Shown: in pieces, positions 5,678 to 12,639 of the stretch | Layout of the letters: each line of letters opens with the position of its first letter | How positions within the stretch are numbered: position 1 is the stretch's first letter | NCBI GenBank assembly: GCA_027718005.1 | Contig: JALLOP010000021.1 | Coordinates: forward strand, 1 to 19,435 | Length of the DNA: 19,435 nt | Reading direction: 5' to 3' | Source of the DNA: Patescibacteria group bacterium AH-259-L07 | Lineage (GTDB): Bacteria; Patescibacteriota; Patescibacteriia; UBA2591; UBA6264 | Notes under the pieces: generated by a model | The model's database searches: none | What the model was told of the DNA's origin: nothing | Seen by the model: the letters and a program-made list of their open reading frames with translations, nothing else | Position numbers and translations under genes: made by a program

Positions 5678-6871
5678 ATGGGGATAACAGATAAAGATAA
5701 AATTAAGAAATTGTTTTTGCGGAATGTGGAGAAAGTTATTGATATTGAGCATTTAAAAAAGCGTTTATTAGGGGGCGAGAAACTTCGTATTAAACACGGC
5801 ATTGATCCCACTGGGACTGACCTTCATCTTGGACATGCCATGGTCTTGTGGAAATTAAAAGAATTTCAGGATTTAGGACATAAAATTGTTTTAATTTTGG
5901 GGGATTATACAGCACAAATTGGAGACCCGTCTGATAAATTACATAAACGGCCATTTTTATCGGCAAAACAAGTAATACAAAATGCAAGAACCTATAGAAA
6001 GCAGATTGTCAAAATCTTAGATATAAGAAAGATAGAGTGGCATAGAAATAGTGAATGGTTTAAAAAAATGAGTCTTGTTGAGTTTGAAAAGTTAGCTGAT
6101 CTATTATCTGCGCAACAAATACTTCATAGGCGAAATTTTCAAACGCGATGGAAAAATGAACAGGAAATATTAATACGTGAGCTCCACTACCCCCTATATC
6201 AAGGATATGATTCTGTTATGGTGCGAGCTGATGTTGAGATTGGTGGACATGATCAGTTATTTAATTTATTAGCAGGCAGAAAAATTCAAAAGTATTATAA
6301 TCAAGAGCCGCAGGATATTATGACCCTTAATATGCTTATTGGCCTTGACGGGGAGAAAATGAGTAAAACCATGGACAATATTATAAATATTAATGATTCA
6401 GTCGATGATCAATATGGCAAAATAATGTCAATGGGTGATGATTTAATTGAACAGTATTTTGAATTATGTACGAATGTGAGTTTGTCTGATATTAATAAAA
6501 TGGTTATTGCAATGGGTCGCGGCGCTAATCCACGGGATTTTAAGGAAAAGTTAGCATATGAGATTGTAAGATTATATCATGGAGAAAACGCTGCGCACCA
6601 AGCTCAAGATGAATTTAATAGAGTGTTTCGAGATAAAAAACTGCCTAAAAAAATTCCCCATTACAAAGTAGAGAAAAAAACATATACATTAGTTAATCTC
6701 TTGTATAAAAGTGGTCTGGTATCAAGTAAGGGCGAGGCGCGAAGATTAATAAAACAGGGCGCAGTAGAAGTAGATAAAAATGTTATTGATGATTGGCAAT
6801 ATGAATTTGAACCAAAAAATGGTATGATAATTAAGGTGGGAAAACGAAGATTTATTAAGTTAGAAACTTAA
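5678..6871 (+). CDS. tyrS: Tyrosyl-tRNA synthetase
   Basis: Class I aminoacyl-tRNA synthetase that charges tRNA-Tyr in the cytoplasm. The protein is 397 aa. The Rossmann catalytic domain carries the HIGH-type motif His50-Leu-Gly-His53 after GIDPTGTDL. GDYTAQIGDP follows, then the tyrosine-site block GYDSVMVRADVEIGGHDQ and the KMSKS-type loop Lys227-Met-Ser-Lys-Thr231. The C-terminal 60 residues form an S4-like RNA-binding domain (LLYKSGLVSSKGEARRLIKQGAVEV). Length and the HLGH/KMSKT variants fit the shorter TyrRZ-like branch. ATG 5678 is chosen: an upstream in-frame ATG at 5630 falls inside the preceding terminator hairpin and would add an unrelated hydrophobic stretch. No Shine-Dalgarno is present. 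A perfect 10-bp palindrome ATGGTACCAT (5662-5671) lies just upstream, with the imperfect -10-like TACCAT so close to the start that the mRNA could be nearly leaderless (inference). Confidence 0.97.
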   Translation: MGITDKDKIKKLFLRNVEKVIDIEHLKKRLLGGEKLRIKHGIDPTGTDLHLGHAMVLWKLKEFQDLGHKIVLILGDYTAQIGDPSDKLHKRPFLSAKQVIQNARTYRKQIVKILDIRKIEWHRNSEWFKKMSLVEFEKLADLLSAQQILHRRNFQTRWKNEQEILIRELHYPLYQGYDSVMVRADVEIGGHDQLFNLLAGRKIQKYYNQEPQDIMTLNMLIGLDGEKMSKTMDNIININDSVDDQYGKIMSMGDDLIEQYFELCTNVSLSDINKMVIAMGRGANPRDFKEKLAYEIVRLYHGENAAHQAQDEFNRVFRDKKLPKKIPHYKVEKKTYTLVNLLYKSGLVSSKGEARRLIKQGAVEVDKNVIDDWQYEFEPKNGMIIKVGKRRFIKLET

Positions 6872-6885
6872 CATAATCCCAAACT

Positions 6886-6963
6886 ACGAATGTATCCGAA
6901 TGCTACGAATAGAGCAGGAGGTTTTCCAAAGTGATTTTCGGAGCATTCGTATAATGTTCGGAT
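6886..6963. repeat. CGAAT-rich inverted repeat D between tyrS and galU
   Basis: ACGAAT/CCGAAT units occur three times in one orientation (6886-6910). They recur inverted at AGCATTCG (6942-6949; perfect complement of 6897-6904) and TTCGGAT (6957-6963; complement of 6894-6900). A TATAAT (6950-6955) inside the right arm may be the -10 box for galU, but no -35 box stands 16-18 nt upstream. The final T run gives the element terminator-like character too. Confidence 0.6.
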
Positions 6964-6978
6964 TTTTTGGATTATTTT

Positions 6979-7842
6979 ATGAATATAACTAAGGCAATTA
7001 TTCCGGTCGCTGGGTTAGGCACGCGGTTTTTACCTGCGACCAAGTCGCAGCCAAAAGAAATGCTTACCGTGGTAGATAGACCAGTAATTCATTATGTGGT
7101 AGAAGAGGCAGTTAAGGCAGGAATCAAGCAGATTTTTTTAATCACGTCTTCAACCAAGCGGGCAATTGAAGACTATTTTGACTATAATTTTGAATTGGAA
7201 TATTGGTTGAAGAAACGTGAAAAAACAAAAGCGCTTAAAAGTATCCGCCCTATTCATCACATGGCAGAGTTTATATTTATTAGACAACGTGAGCCAAAAG
7301 GATTTGGTGATGCAATATTAACAGCAAAAGAGTTTGTAAAAAATGAGCCATGCGCGGTAATGTTAGGCGATGACATTATTGATAGTAAATTGCCATGTAT
7401 TGCTCAGTTAATTGATGTGTATAAGCGGTATGGTGATCCTGTAGTTGCGGTAAAGCGAGTGAAAAAGAGAGAGATTAAACATTTTGGTTCAGTAGGGGGG
7501 ACAAAAGTGGAAGAGGGGGTATATCAGCTGCATAAAATTGTAGAAAAGCCAAAACCAGAGTATGCACCTTCATTATTAGGAATCGTAGGACGATATATTA
7601 TTACCCCTGAAATACTTGAAGTGCTTCAGGGTTTTAAAGTCCCAAAGGGAAAGGAGTTTGGTTTGGTTGAGGGGTTTGACGGACTCTTACGCACAAAACG
7701 ACCAGCATATGCTTGTGAATTTGAAGGAGAGTGGTATACTGTAGGCAGTAAACAAAGCTTTTTAGAGGCAAATATTGCGCTTGGATTGAAAGATAAAGAG
7801 ATACGGCAGGAACTTAAGAAATTTTTGAAAAAAAATATTTAG
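6979..7842 (+). CDS. galU: UTP-glucose-1-phosphate uridylyltransferase
   Basis: Makes UDP-glucose from UTP and glucose-1-phosphate, a sugar donor for surface glycans. The 287-aa protein opens with the nucleotidyltransferase loop AGLGTRFLPATKSQPKEML (residues 11-29). It continues with the GalU-typical DRPVIHYVVEEAVKAGI, the metal/nucleotide strand VMLGDDIID and the sugar-site block HKIVEKPKPEYAPS. The length is normal for the bacterial family. ATG 6979 is preferred to an in-frame TTG at 6967, because the protein begins at the first beta strand; no Shine-Dalgarno is visible for either. The gene follows tyrS after a repeat-filled 107-bp gap and may have its own promoter there. A CugP/RmlA-type nucleotidyltransferase is the less likely alternative; the PKEML loop and overall pattern favour GalU. 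The isomerase at 14452-15507 would supply its substrate pathway. Confidence 0.93.
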   Translation: MNITKAIIPVAGLGTRFLPATKSQPKEMLTVVDRPVIHYVVEEAVKAGIKQIFLITSSTKRAIEDYFDYNFELEYWLKKREKTKALKSIRPIHHMAEFIFIRQREPKGFGDAILTAKEFVKNEPCAVMLGDDIIDSKLPCIAQLIDVYKRYGDPVVAVKRVKKREIKHFGSVGGTKVEEGVYQLHKIVEKPKPEYAPSLLGIVGRYIITPEILEVLQGFKVPKGKEFGLVEGFDGLLRTKRPAYACEFEGEWYTVGSKQSFLEANIALGLKDKEIRQELKKFLKKNI

Positions 7843-7853
7843 CCATGTTTAAT

Positions 7854-7924
7854 AAGAACCTTCCTCACTTCGTTCGGAAGAACCTTGAAATTTAAAAGGT
7901 ATGATATTTTTAAGGCAAAATTTT
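7854..7924 (+). repeat. Repeat C, copy 1 (overlaps start of solute-binding protein gene)
   Basis: A 71-bp unit: AAGAACC, TTCCTCACTTCGTTCGGAA, GAACCTTGAAATTTAAAAGG, TATGATATTT, then GGCAAAATTTT. It aligns along its whole length with two tandem copies at 11358-11498. The ATG of the downstream gene (7901-7903) lies within the TATGAT box of the repeat, where copy 3 reads TATAAT. Confidence 0.8.
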
Positions 7925-9301
7925 AAAAAGACAAAATATTTTAGGTCATCAATTATATTTTTGATCGTGGTATTTTTAGTGACTGCTGGTCTAGGATGCA
8001 GAGGAACATCAAAAGAATTGGCACAACGGGCAAAGCCAGTTAATCTTGTCTATTGGCGAACGCAAGACGGCCAAGATGCATTTGGTGCAATCCTGCAAGG
8101 ATTCCAATCTTTGTATCCCCATGTTTCTATTACATATAGGGTGATACGAGAACAAGAATATGAACAAGAATTATTAGAGGCGTGGGCTGAAGATCGGGGG
8201 CCTGATATTTTTTCTATTCCTAATACATGGCTGGGAAAGTATCAGTCCAAAATTTTACCACTAGAGCTCGGGGGCGAAGTAATTATGGCAAAACAAATTA
8301 TTACAGGTACCATAAAAAAAGAAACAAAACTTATTAAAGAGGTAAAGAAAGCACCAGGCCTGCGACAATTGCGCGAAACATTTGTTGAAGCAGTGCCAAA
8401 AGACGTGGTAATCGATAATAAAATGTATGGACTGCCGCTCTCCTTAGATGTATTGGCGTTATACTATAATCGAGATATGTTGAATTCCGCAGGAGTTGCA
8501 AATGCACCCCAGACATGGGAGGAGTTTGCATTAGATGTTGCTGCGCTTACGCTTCAAGATCGATATGGAGAATTTATTCAGTCTGGCGCGGCATTTGGTG
8601 CTTCAGAAAATATTTCATATGTTACGGATATTTTATCATTATTAATGCTTCAGAATGGTACATTTATGATAAATGCGAGCGGCGATATGGCAACATTTAG
8701 CCAGTCCTTGCCTGATGATCCCAAATATTTTCCTGCGCGCGAAGCACTGCAATTTTATACAGGATTTGCTCAACCAGGATCAGAAATTTATACATGGAAT
8801 AATGCAATGGAATCATCATTAGATGCTTTTATTGCTGGTAAAGTTGGCTTTATTTTTGGATATTCTGATTATTTAGACAAAATTAAAGAGCAGGCGCCCA
8901 AATTAAATTTTGATATGAGCAAAGTGCCTCAAATTACCGGGTCATTAAAAGAAGTAAATTATGCGCGTTATCCCATAGAAGTAATATCAAGAAGAACAGA
9001 ACATCCTAATGAAGCGTGGGCATTTGTTTTATTTGCTGCCGAGACGCAAAATGCGAAAACATTTGTTGAGCGAGCCAAACATCCTACGGCGCACCGGGAA
9101 TTAATTGCTATGCAGTTAGAGGATTTTGATCTTAATCCCTTTGCAAGCGGGGTGTTAACTGCCGAGACCTGGTATCGCGGAAAAAATTATTCATTAGTTG
9201 AAGAAGCATTTGAAGAAATGGTTTCTGCTGTGTCAAGTGGCGAGAAAACAGTTGAGCGAGCGATTGATTATGGAGCCAGGAGAGTGAACCTTACGTATTA
9301 A
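7901..9301 (+). CDS. Extracellular solute-binding protein, family 1 (lipoprotein)
   Basis: Predicted substrate-capturing lipoprotein of an ABC-type sugar importer. The 466-aa precursor has a basic N-terminus, a hydrophobic helix (about residues 18-31) and LGC with Cys33 as probable lipidation site; the lipobox is imperfect (Gly at -3). The mature part has typical family features: VNLVYWRTQDGQDAF strand-helix, GPDIFSIPNTW, PLSLDVLALYYNRDML, PQTWEEF and FIAGKVGFIFGY. The substrate cannot be told. No permease or ATPase gene is in the window, so it is an orphan here. ATG 7901 lies in a repeated element, with an in-frame TGA 15 nt upstream; any later start would destroy the signal peptide. AAAAGG is too close to act as Shine-Dalgarno. 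A terminator-like AT-rich hairpin separates it from the pilin block. Alternatively it may be a receptor unrelated to transport. Confidence 0.88.
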   Translation: MIFLRQNFKKTKYFRSSIIFLIVVFLVTAGLGCRGTSKELAQRAKPVNLVYWRTQDGQDAFGAILQGFQSLYPHVSITYRVIREQEYEQELLEAWAEDRGPDIFSIPNTWLGKYQSKILPLELGGEVIMAKQIITGTIKKETKLIKEVKKAPGLRQLRETFVEAVPKDVVIDNKMYGLPLSLDVLALYYNRDMLNSAGVANAPQTWEEFALDVAALTLQDRYGEFIQSGAAFGASENISYVTDILSLLMLQNGTFMINASGDMATFSQSLPDDPKYFPAREALQFYTGFAQPGSEIYTWNNAMESSLDAFIAGKVGFIFGYSDYLDKIKEQAPKLNFDMSKVPQITGSLKEVNYARYPIEVISRRTEHPNEAWAFVLFAAETQNAKTFVERAKHPTAHRELIAMQLEDFDLNPFASGVLTAETWYRGKNYSLVEEAFEEMVSAVSSGEKTVERAIDYGARRVNLTY

Positions 9302-9313
9302 ATGAAGAATGAA

Positions 9314-9381
9314 GAATTAAGAATGCAGAATTAAGACAATTATGAATGAAGAATTAATTTATCATTCATGATTCTTAATTC
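9314..9381. repeat. AT-rich imperfect hairpin repeat E
   Basis: An outer stem GAATTAAGAAT (9314-9324) with ATTCTTAATTC (9371-9381) and an inner stem ATGAATGA (9342-9349) with TCATTCAT (9362-9369) share a 12-nt loop; the left side carries a 17-nt bulge. GAATGAAGAATTAA-like words repeat directly within it. It fills the 100-bp gap between the solute-binding protein and the first pilin gene and has no clear T-run. Confidence 0.65.
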
Positions 9382-9401
9382 ATAATTCAAAATTCATAGT
9401 C

Positions 9402-10412
9402 ATGTTTTCCAAAAAAACAATTTTAATACTGACAGTACTGATTTTGTTGTTTTCAGTCGTTTCATTTGTTAATGCTATTGAGCAGCGTGTTCGAGAAATT
9501 GGCGGTGATCGCGCTAGTTTATGTACGAAGAGTGGAGATGTATGGGAGTGTGAGTGTCAGGGAGCGATTAAAAAGGACAAGGCAGGAAAAATAATAAGAG
9601 ACAAGGAAGGTAACATAACAGAAATATCTCAAGGAAATGATGCAGGTGGTGAGATTGGAAAGCTGATTACTGATCCGATTTGTGCATTTTGTGGTGATTG
9701 TACATTAAATAATTTTTTAGGATTAGGTGTTAATATTAGTAATATTATTTTGAAATATTTAGGGGTTTTTGCCTTGCTTATGTTTGTGATAGGCGGAGTG
9801 ATCTGGATAACATCGGGCGGATCTAGTGAAAAGGTACAATTAGGCAAAAAAACTATTAGTGGCGCAGTAGTTGGCATGGTTATTGTATTAGGCGCAGTGT
9901 TAATTGTGCGGGTAGTTGGGGATTTAGTAGGCGTTGATGTTGAAAAGTATTTAGTAGTAGAAGAAGCAAAGAAGGGTGAAGCTCCGCCCGTATCTGAAGA
10001 AGAAAAAGAGGGATGGGATGAATGTTTGCCGCCAGCAGAGAAGAATTGGTGTTATAACTGTTTTGGATATGGTACTGATAATCCGGAAACGTCAGAAAAT
10101 GAAGCCAGAGGGTGTCAAGGCAATGATGTTGCCGTATATCAAAGCATTTTAAATGATTTAGGGTGTAAGTGTGGAATGGCAGACGGAAAATTCGGCTTTT
10201 ATTCAAAGAAGTGTACTAAAAAATTTCAAGAAGAATTTAATAAATTTTTAGAAAGCGAGGGTTATTTTCGCGATCAGGATAAAGCCCCACTTTTGCCGTC
10301 AACAGATGGCGGGGTTGATGATAAAATATATAGTTATGTTGTTTTGCGCACCGATTATCCAGTGGGGAATATAAAAAATGACATGCGACCTGCTTGTGCG
10401 TATGGAAATTAA
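9402..10412 (+). CDS. VirB2/TrbC-like membrane pilin protein with Cys-rich, PG-binding-like C-terminal region
   Basis: An envelope protein of 336 aa, much longer than ordinary VirB2/TrbC pilins (about 100-130 aa). Seen: signal peptide (1-25, VNA at the end), an extracytoplasmic segment with Cys 41, 50, 52, 94, 97 and 100, then the two-helix pilin core. The core comprises helix 1 at about 114-136, the conserved GGVIWITSGGSSEKVQLGKK turn (131-150), and helix 2 at about 153-175. The C-terminal 160 residues carry eight more cysteines. They include residues 243-278, where YQSILNDLGCKCGMADGKFG followed by KKFQ resembles the peptidoglycan-binding type 1 repeat (LQ...LG...DGxFG...FQ). With 14 cysteines, disulfides are likely outside the membrane. 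It is first of four related genes. The pilin-core call is firm, the wall-binding call by eye and tentative; the cargo or machine it serves is unknown. Confidence 0.8.
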   Translation: MFSKKTILILTVLILLFSVVSFVNAIEQRVREIGGDRASLCTKSGDVWECECQGAIKKDKAGKIIRDKEGNITEISQGNDAGGEIGKLITDPICAFCGDCTLNNFLGLGVNISNIILKYLGVFALLMFVIGGVIWITSGGSSEKVQLGKKTISGAVVGMVIVLGAVLIVRVVGDLVGVDVEKYLVVEEAKKGEAPPVSEEEKEGWDECLPPAEKNWCYNCFGYGTDNPETSENEARGCQGNDVAVYQSILNDLGCKCGMADGKFGFYSKKCTKKFQEEFNKFLESEGYFRDQDKAPLLPSTDGGVDDKIYSYVVLRTDYPVGNIKNDMRPACAYGN

Positions 10413-10421
10413 TTAATTTTT

Positions 10422-10799
10422 ATGATTCAAAAAAATAAAATTTATATTGCTATAATAGTAGTTATGATTATGAGTGTGTATTTATTGTCAGTACATGACT
10501 TGTTGGCGCAGGAAGTGAGACTTGATGATCCGTTAAATATACCAGAAGGAAAGGAGGCGATTCCAGAATTAGCTGGGAGGATTATTAAAGCTGTTTTGGG
10601 CGTTGTGGGCGTGTTGGCGTTAGTAATGTTTATTTATGGCGGGATTTTGTGGATGACATCGGGTGGGAATGCTGAAAAGATTAAAAAAGGAAAAGATACC
10701 ATTGTGTGGGCTGTGATTGGATTGGCGTTTATTTTCTTTAGCTATGCGATTCTAGAGTTTATTTTAAAGGCATTGACTGAAAAGCCGCCCACGCCTTAA
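10422..10799 (+). CDS. VirB2/TrbC-like pilin protein, 125 aa
   Basis: A small two-helix membrane protein of the kind annotated TrbC/VirB2 pilin. It has a signal peptide (about 1-29, ending LLA), a short extracytoplasmic segment, helix 1 (about 53-74), the family turn GGILWMTSGGNAEKIKKGK (73-91) and helix 2 (about 93-115), ending in KPPTP. It starts 9 bp after the preceding pilin gene and is probably co-transcribed. No Shine-Dalgarno is visible. In conjugation and type IV secretion such proteins are polymerised into pili; no VirB4, VirB6, VirD4 or other secretion component is in this window, so the function here is open. Confidence 0.85.
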   Translation: MIQKNKIYIAIIVVMIMSVYLLSVHDLLAQEVRLDDPLNIPEGKEAIPELAGRIIKAVLGVVGVLALVMFIYGGILWMTSGGNAEKIKKGKDTIVWAVIGLAFIFFSYAILEFILKALTEKPPTP

Positions 10800-10817
10800 T
10801 TGTGGATAAACTTTATA

Positions 10818-10846
10818 TTGACGAATAATTTTATGTATGCTTTAAT
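10818..10846 (+). promoter_or_regulatory. Promoter of the third pilin gene
   Basis: TTGACG (10818-10823), a 17-nt spacer ending in an extended TGC, and TTTAAT (10841-10846). The predicted leader is about 112 nt and begins with a small hairpin GTGAG-TTTTA-CTCAC (10853-10867), followed by repeat B copy 2. Confidence 0.6.
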
Positions 10847-10886
10847 AAGTTGGTGAGTTTTACTCACAAAAATAAAGTCGATTTCA

Positions 10887-10942
10887 CCCTGTTAAATAAA
10901 AATCTTTGATTTTTAATTTGCAAAGCAAATTATTTAACAGGG
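10887..10942 (+). repeat. Palindromic repeat B, copy 2 (three-armed)
   Basis: A 13-bp outer stem CCCTGTTAAATAA (10887-10899) with TTATTTAACAGGG (10930-10942) encloses two potential inner hairpins: AAAATC-TTT-GATTTT and AATTTGC-AAA-GCAAATT (10915-10931). The outermost inner bases compete with the outer stem. Copy 1 (2936-2970, minus strand) keeps the outer arms and one GC-rich inner hairpin. Here it lies in the leader of the third pilin gene, 22 bp before its start. Confidence 0.85.
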
Positions 10943-10964
10943 TAAAAAAAATAAAAGAGTTTGT

Positions 10965-11330
10965 ATGAAAAAATTTATTGTTTCTACACTTTTGCTTTCA
11001 CTGCTCTTAGTGCCTTCTTTAGCATTCGGACAAGCTTTGAATTTGAATGAGGGATTGGCTGAATTTGGTCAGCAAGCAGGTCTTGGGACAAGAGAGCTTC
11101 CAGAGGTTATTGGTGCAATTGTAAAGGTAGTTTTGAGCTTACTTGGGTTAATAGCCACTGTTTTGCTTATTATCGGCGGCTTTATGTGGATGACCTCAGG
11201 CGGGAATGAGGAAAAGGTGGGCAAGGCAAAGCAATTGATGGGCGCAGCTATTATTGGTTTAGTGATTGTTATTATTGCATATGCAGCTGCGACATTTGTT
11301 GTTACTCAATTGACTGGCGTAACTGGATAG
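10965..11330 (+). CDS. VirB2/TrbC-like pilin protein, 121 aa
   Basis: Signal peptide MKKFIVSTLLLSLLLVPSLA with cleavage near residue 20-24, a short polar segment, helix 1 (about 48-73), the turn GGFMWMTSGGNEEKVGKAK (71-89) and helix 2 (about 92-115). It is most similar to the next gene: both share GGFMWMTSGGNEEK and a helix 2 of the form GLVIVIxAYxxATFV, so the pair are recent tandem paralogues. It has its own promoter and a structured leader. A weak AAGAG precedes the ATG by 5 nt. The role is expected to be an envelope pilin or pore subunit, but the system is unidentified. Confidence 0.85.
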   Translation: MKKFIVSTLLLSLLLVPSLAFGQALNLNEGLAEFGQQAGLGTRELPEVIGAIVKVVLSLLGLIATVLLIIGGFMWMTSGGNEEKVGKAKQLMGAAIIGLVIVIIAYAAATFVVTQLTGVTG

Positions 11331-11357
11331 CCAGTAAAAAGTATTAAATTAGATTGT

Positions 11358-11427
11358 AAGAACCATTCCTCGCTTCGCTCGTCAGAACCTTGAAGTTTGG
11401 TAGGAATGATATCTTTATCCAAACTTT
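11358..11427 (+). repeat. Repeat C, copy 2
   Basis: A 70-bp unit from AAGAACC to CCAAACTTT, in direct tandem with copy 3. The 3' part reads TTGAAGTTTGGTAGG then AATGATATC where copy 3 has TATAATATT. Its position directly after the third pilin gene suggests that gene and spacer were duplicated together. Confidence 0.8.
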
Positions 11428-11498
11428 AAGAACCATTCCTCGCCCCGCTCGGAAGAACCTTGAAGTTTAAAAGGTATAATATTTGATTGCCAAACTTT
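11428..11498 (+). repeat. Repeat C, copy 3 (abuts the fourth pilin gene)
   Basis: A 71-bp unit ending exactly one base before ATG 11499. It holds a perfect TATAAT (11475-11480), 18 nt before the start codon, but no -35 box 16-18 nt further upstream (that position reads GAAGAA); TTGAAG at 11460-11465 is only 9 nt away. It could serve as a promoter giving a very short leader. Confidence 0.75.
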
Positions 11499-11900
11499 AT
11501 GGAATGTGTAAGATATAGCAGGCCTGTCTTTTCAGGCACGCAATTTGTTTGTTTTGTCAGCATTTTTTTATTTTTGTTTATTATTATTACTCCTGCCTTT
11601 GCACAGTTAGAACAATTGCAAAGCGTTGCAAAGGAAGCAGGAATACAAACAGAAGAAGATGTGCCGGTTTTAGTTGGTAGATTAGTAAAAGTTGTTTTAC
11701 AATTATTAGGATTAATTTTAGTGGTTCTTTTAATTGTTGGCGGCTTTATGTGGATGACTTCGGGTGGAAATGAGGAAAAAATAAAAAAAGCCAAGGGCAT
11801 TATAACAAGCGCAGTAGTTGGCTTAGTTATTGTTATTTTAGCGTATACAATCGCAACGTTTGTGATTGAGCGGTTGAGTGAGGTAACTGCTCCAGAATAG
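11499..11900 (+). CDS. VirB2/TrbC-like pilin protein, 133 aa
   Basis: Fourth of the pilin series. The ATG at 11499 is chosen over an in-frame TTG at 11487, which lies within the upstream repeat. The leader is long (about 35 residues): polar start, hydrophobic stretch (about 17-31) and TPAFA-Q cleavage site. Helix 1 (about 59-82), the turn GGFMWMTSGGNEEKIKKAK (81-99) and helix 2 (about 102-125) closely match the preceding paralogue at protein and DNA level. No Shine-Dalgarno. Downstream, only 31 bp separate it from the convergent glycosyltransferase gene, with a T7 run but no clear hairpin. Confidence 0.85.
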   Translation: MECVRYSRPVFSGTQFVCFVSIFLFLFIIITPAFAQLEQLQSVAKEAGIQTEEDVPVLVGRLVKVVLQLLGLILVVLLIVGGFMWMTSGGNEEKIKKAKGIITSAVVGLVIVILAYTIATFVIERLSEVTAPE

Positions 11901-11931
11901 AAAATATTTGTTTGAAATAGTTTTTTTAGTT

Positions 11932-12639
11932 TTATCTAAGCCGCCATTTGAGTTTAATTAGCTCTTTTAAATAAGTTATTGCTGTTTGTATGATCTTAAT
12001 TTTTGTTTTTCTCCCTGTATCTATCCAAGATACAGGGATTTCTTTGATACGAAATCCGCTGTATTGCGACAGAATAACAAGTTCAGTATCAAAAAAAAGT
12101 CCAGTGTTCTTTATTTTTGGCAAGATAAATTTTACCACATTAGATGAGATCGCTTTAAAGCCGCAATGCATATCACTAAGGCTTATATTAAAAAATAGTT
12201 TTGTAATAAAATTGTAGGTACGCGAGATAAAAATCCTGGTAAAGGACCAAAGGAGCTTACTTTGTTTTAAATGGCGTGAACCAATACATATATCATAACT
12301 TTTTTTAATGATTGGTTGGATAAGGTCATCAATAAAGCGAAGCTCAACAGGCAGATCAGCGTCCATAAAAATATGTATATCAGCAGGATAGGTTTGCCAT
12401 CCATGTTTAATCGCGCCGCCTTTGCCTCTTTTTTCCAAATGAAAATATTTAATCTGAGGATATTTAGTTTTTTTGTTTTTTACAATTTCTAGCGTTTTAT
12501 CAGTTGAGCCGTTATCTGCGATAATAATAAACCATTGGTATTGAGATAAGTTTTGCTGACAATAGTGGTATAATTGATCTATGGTTTGGGAGATTATTTT
12601 TTCTTCATTATATGTTGGAATGACAATTGAGATGGTCAT
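11932..12639 (-). CDS. GT2 glycosyltransferase, dolichyl/polyprenyl-phosphate sugar transferase type
   Basis: Likely transfers a sugar from a nucleotide donor to a polyprenyl phosphate on the cytoplasmic face, providing lipid-linked sugar for the neighbouring membrane transferase. The 235-aa GT-A fold shows IVIPTYNEE (residues 5-13), DNGSTDKTLE (42-51), GKGGAIKHG (72-80), the metal-binding Asp93-Ala-Asp95 (MDADLP), the GSRH strand and MHCGFKAI, the last typical of DPM1/ALG5-like enzymes. There is no membrane helix, so it belongs to the single-domain class. Its ATG overlaps the stop of the upstream gene by 4 bp (ATGA), indicating translational coupling and a shared role. Donor (mannose or glucose) cannot be told from sequence. 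Confidence 0.9.
   Translation of the reverse strand: MTISIVIPTYNEEKIISQTIDQLYHYCQQNLSQYQWFIIIADNGSTDKTLEIVKNKKTKYPQIKYFHLEKRGKGGAIKHGWQTYPADIHIFMDADLPVELRFIDDLIQPIIKKSYDICIGSRHLKQSKLLWSFTRIFISRTYNFITKLFFNISLSDMHCGFKAISSNVVKFILPKIKNTGLFFDTELVILSQYSGFRIKEIPVSWIDTGRKTKIKIIQTAITYLKELIKLKWRLR

Noticed and set aside
6967..6978. TTG start for galU
   Set aside because: The ATG four codons later places the first strand of the nucleotidyltransferase fold at the N-terminus; the TTG lies at the edge of repeat D.
7901..9301. Solute-binding protein as part of a complete ABC transporter operon
   Set aside because: Neither neighbour encodes a permease or ATPase; galU lies upstream and pilin genes downstream.
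11487..11498. TTG start for the fourth pilin gene
   Set aside because: It lies in repeat C; the ATG at 11499 gives a normal signal peptide directly after the repeat.
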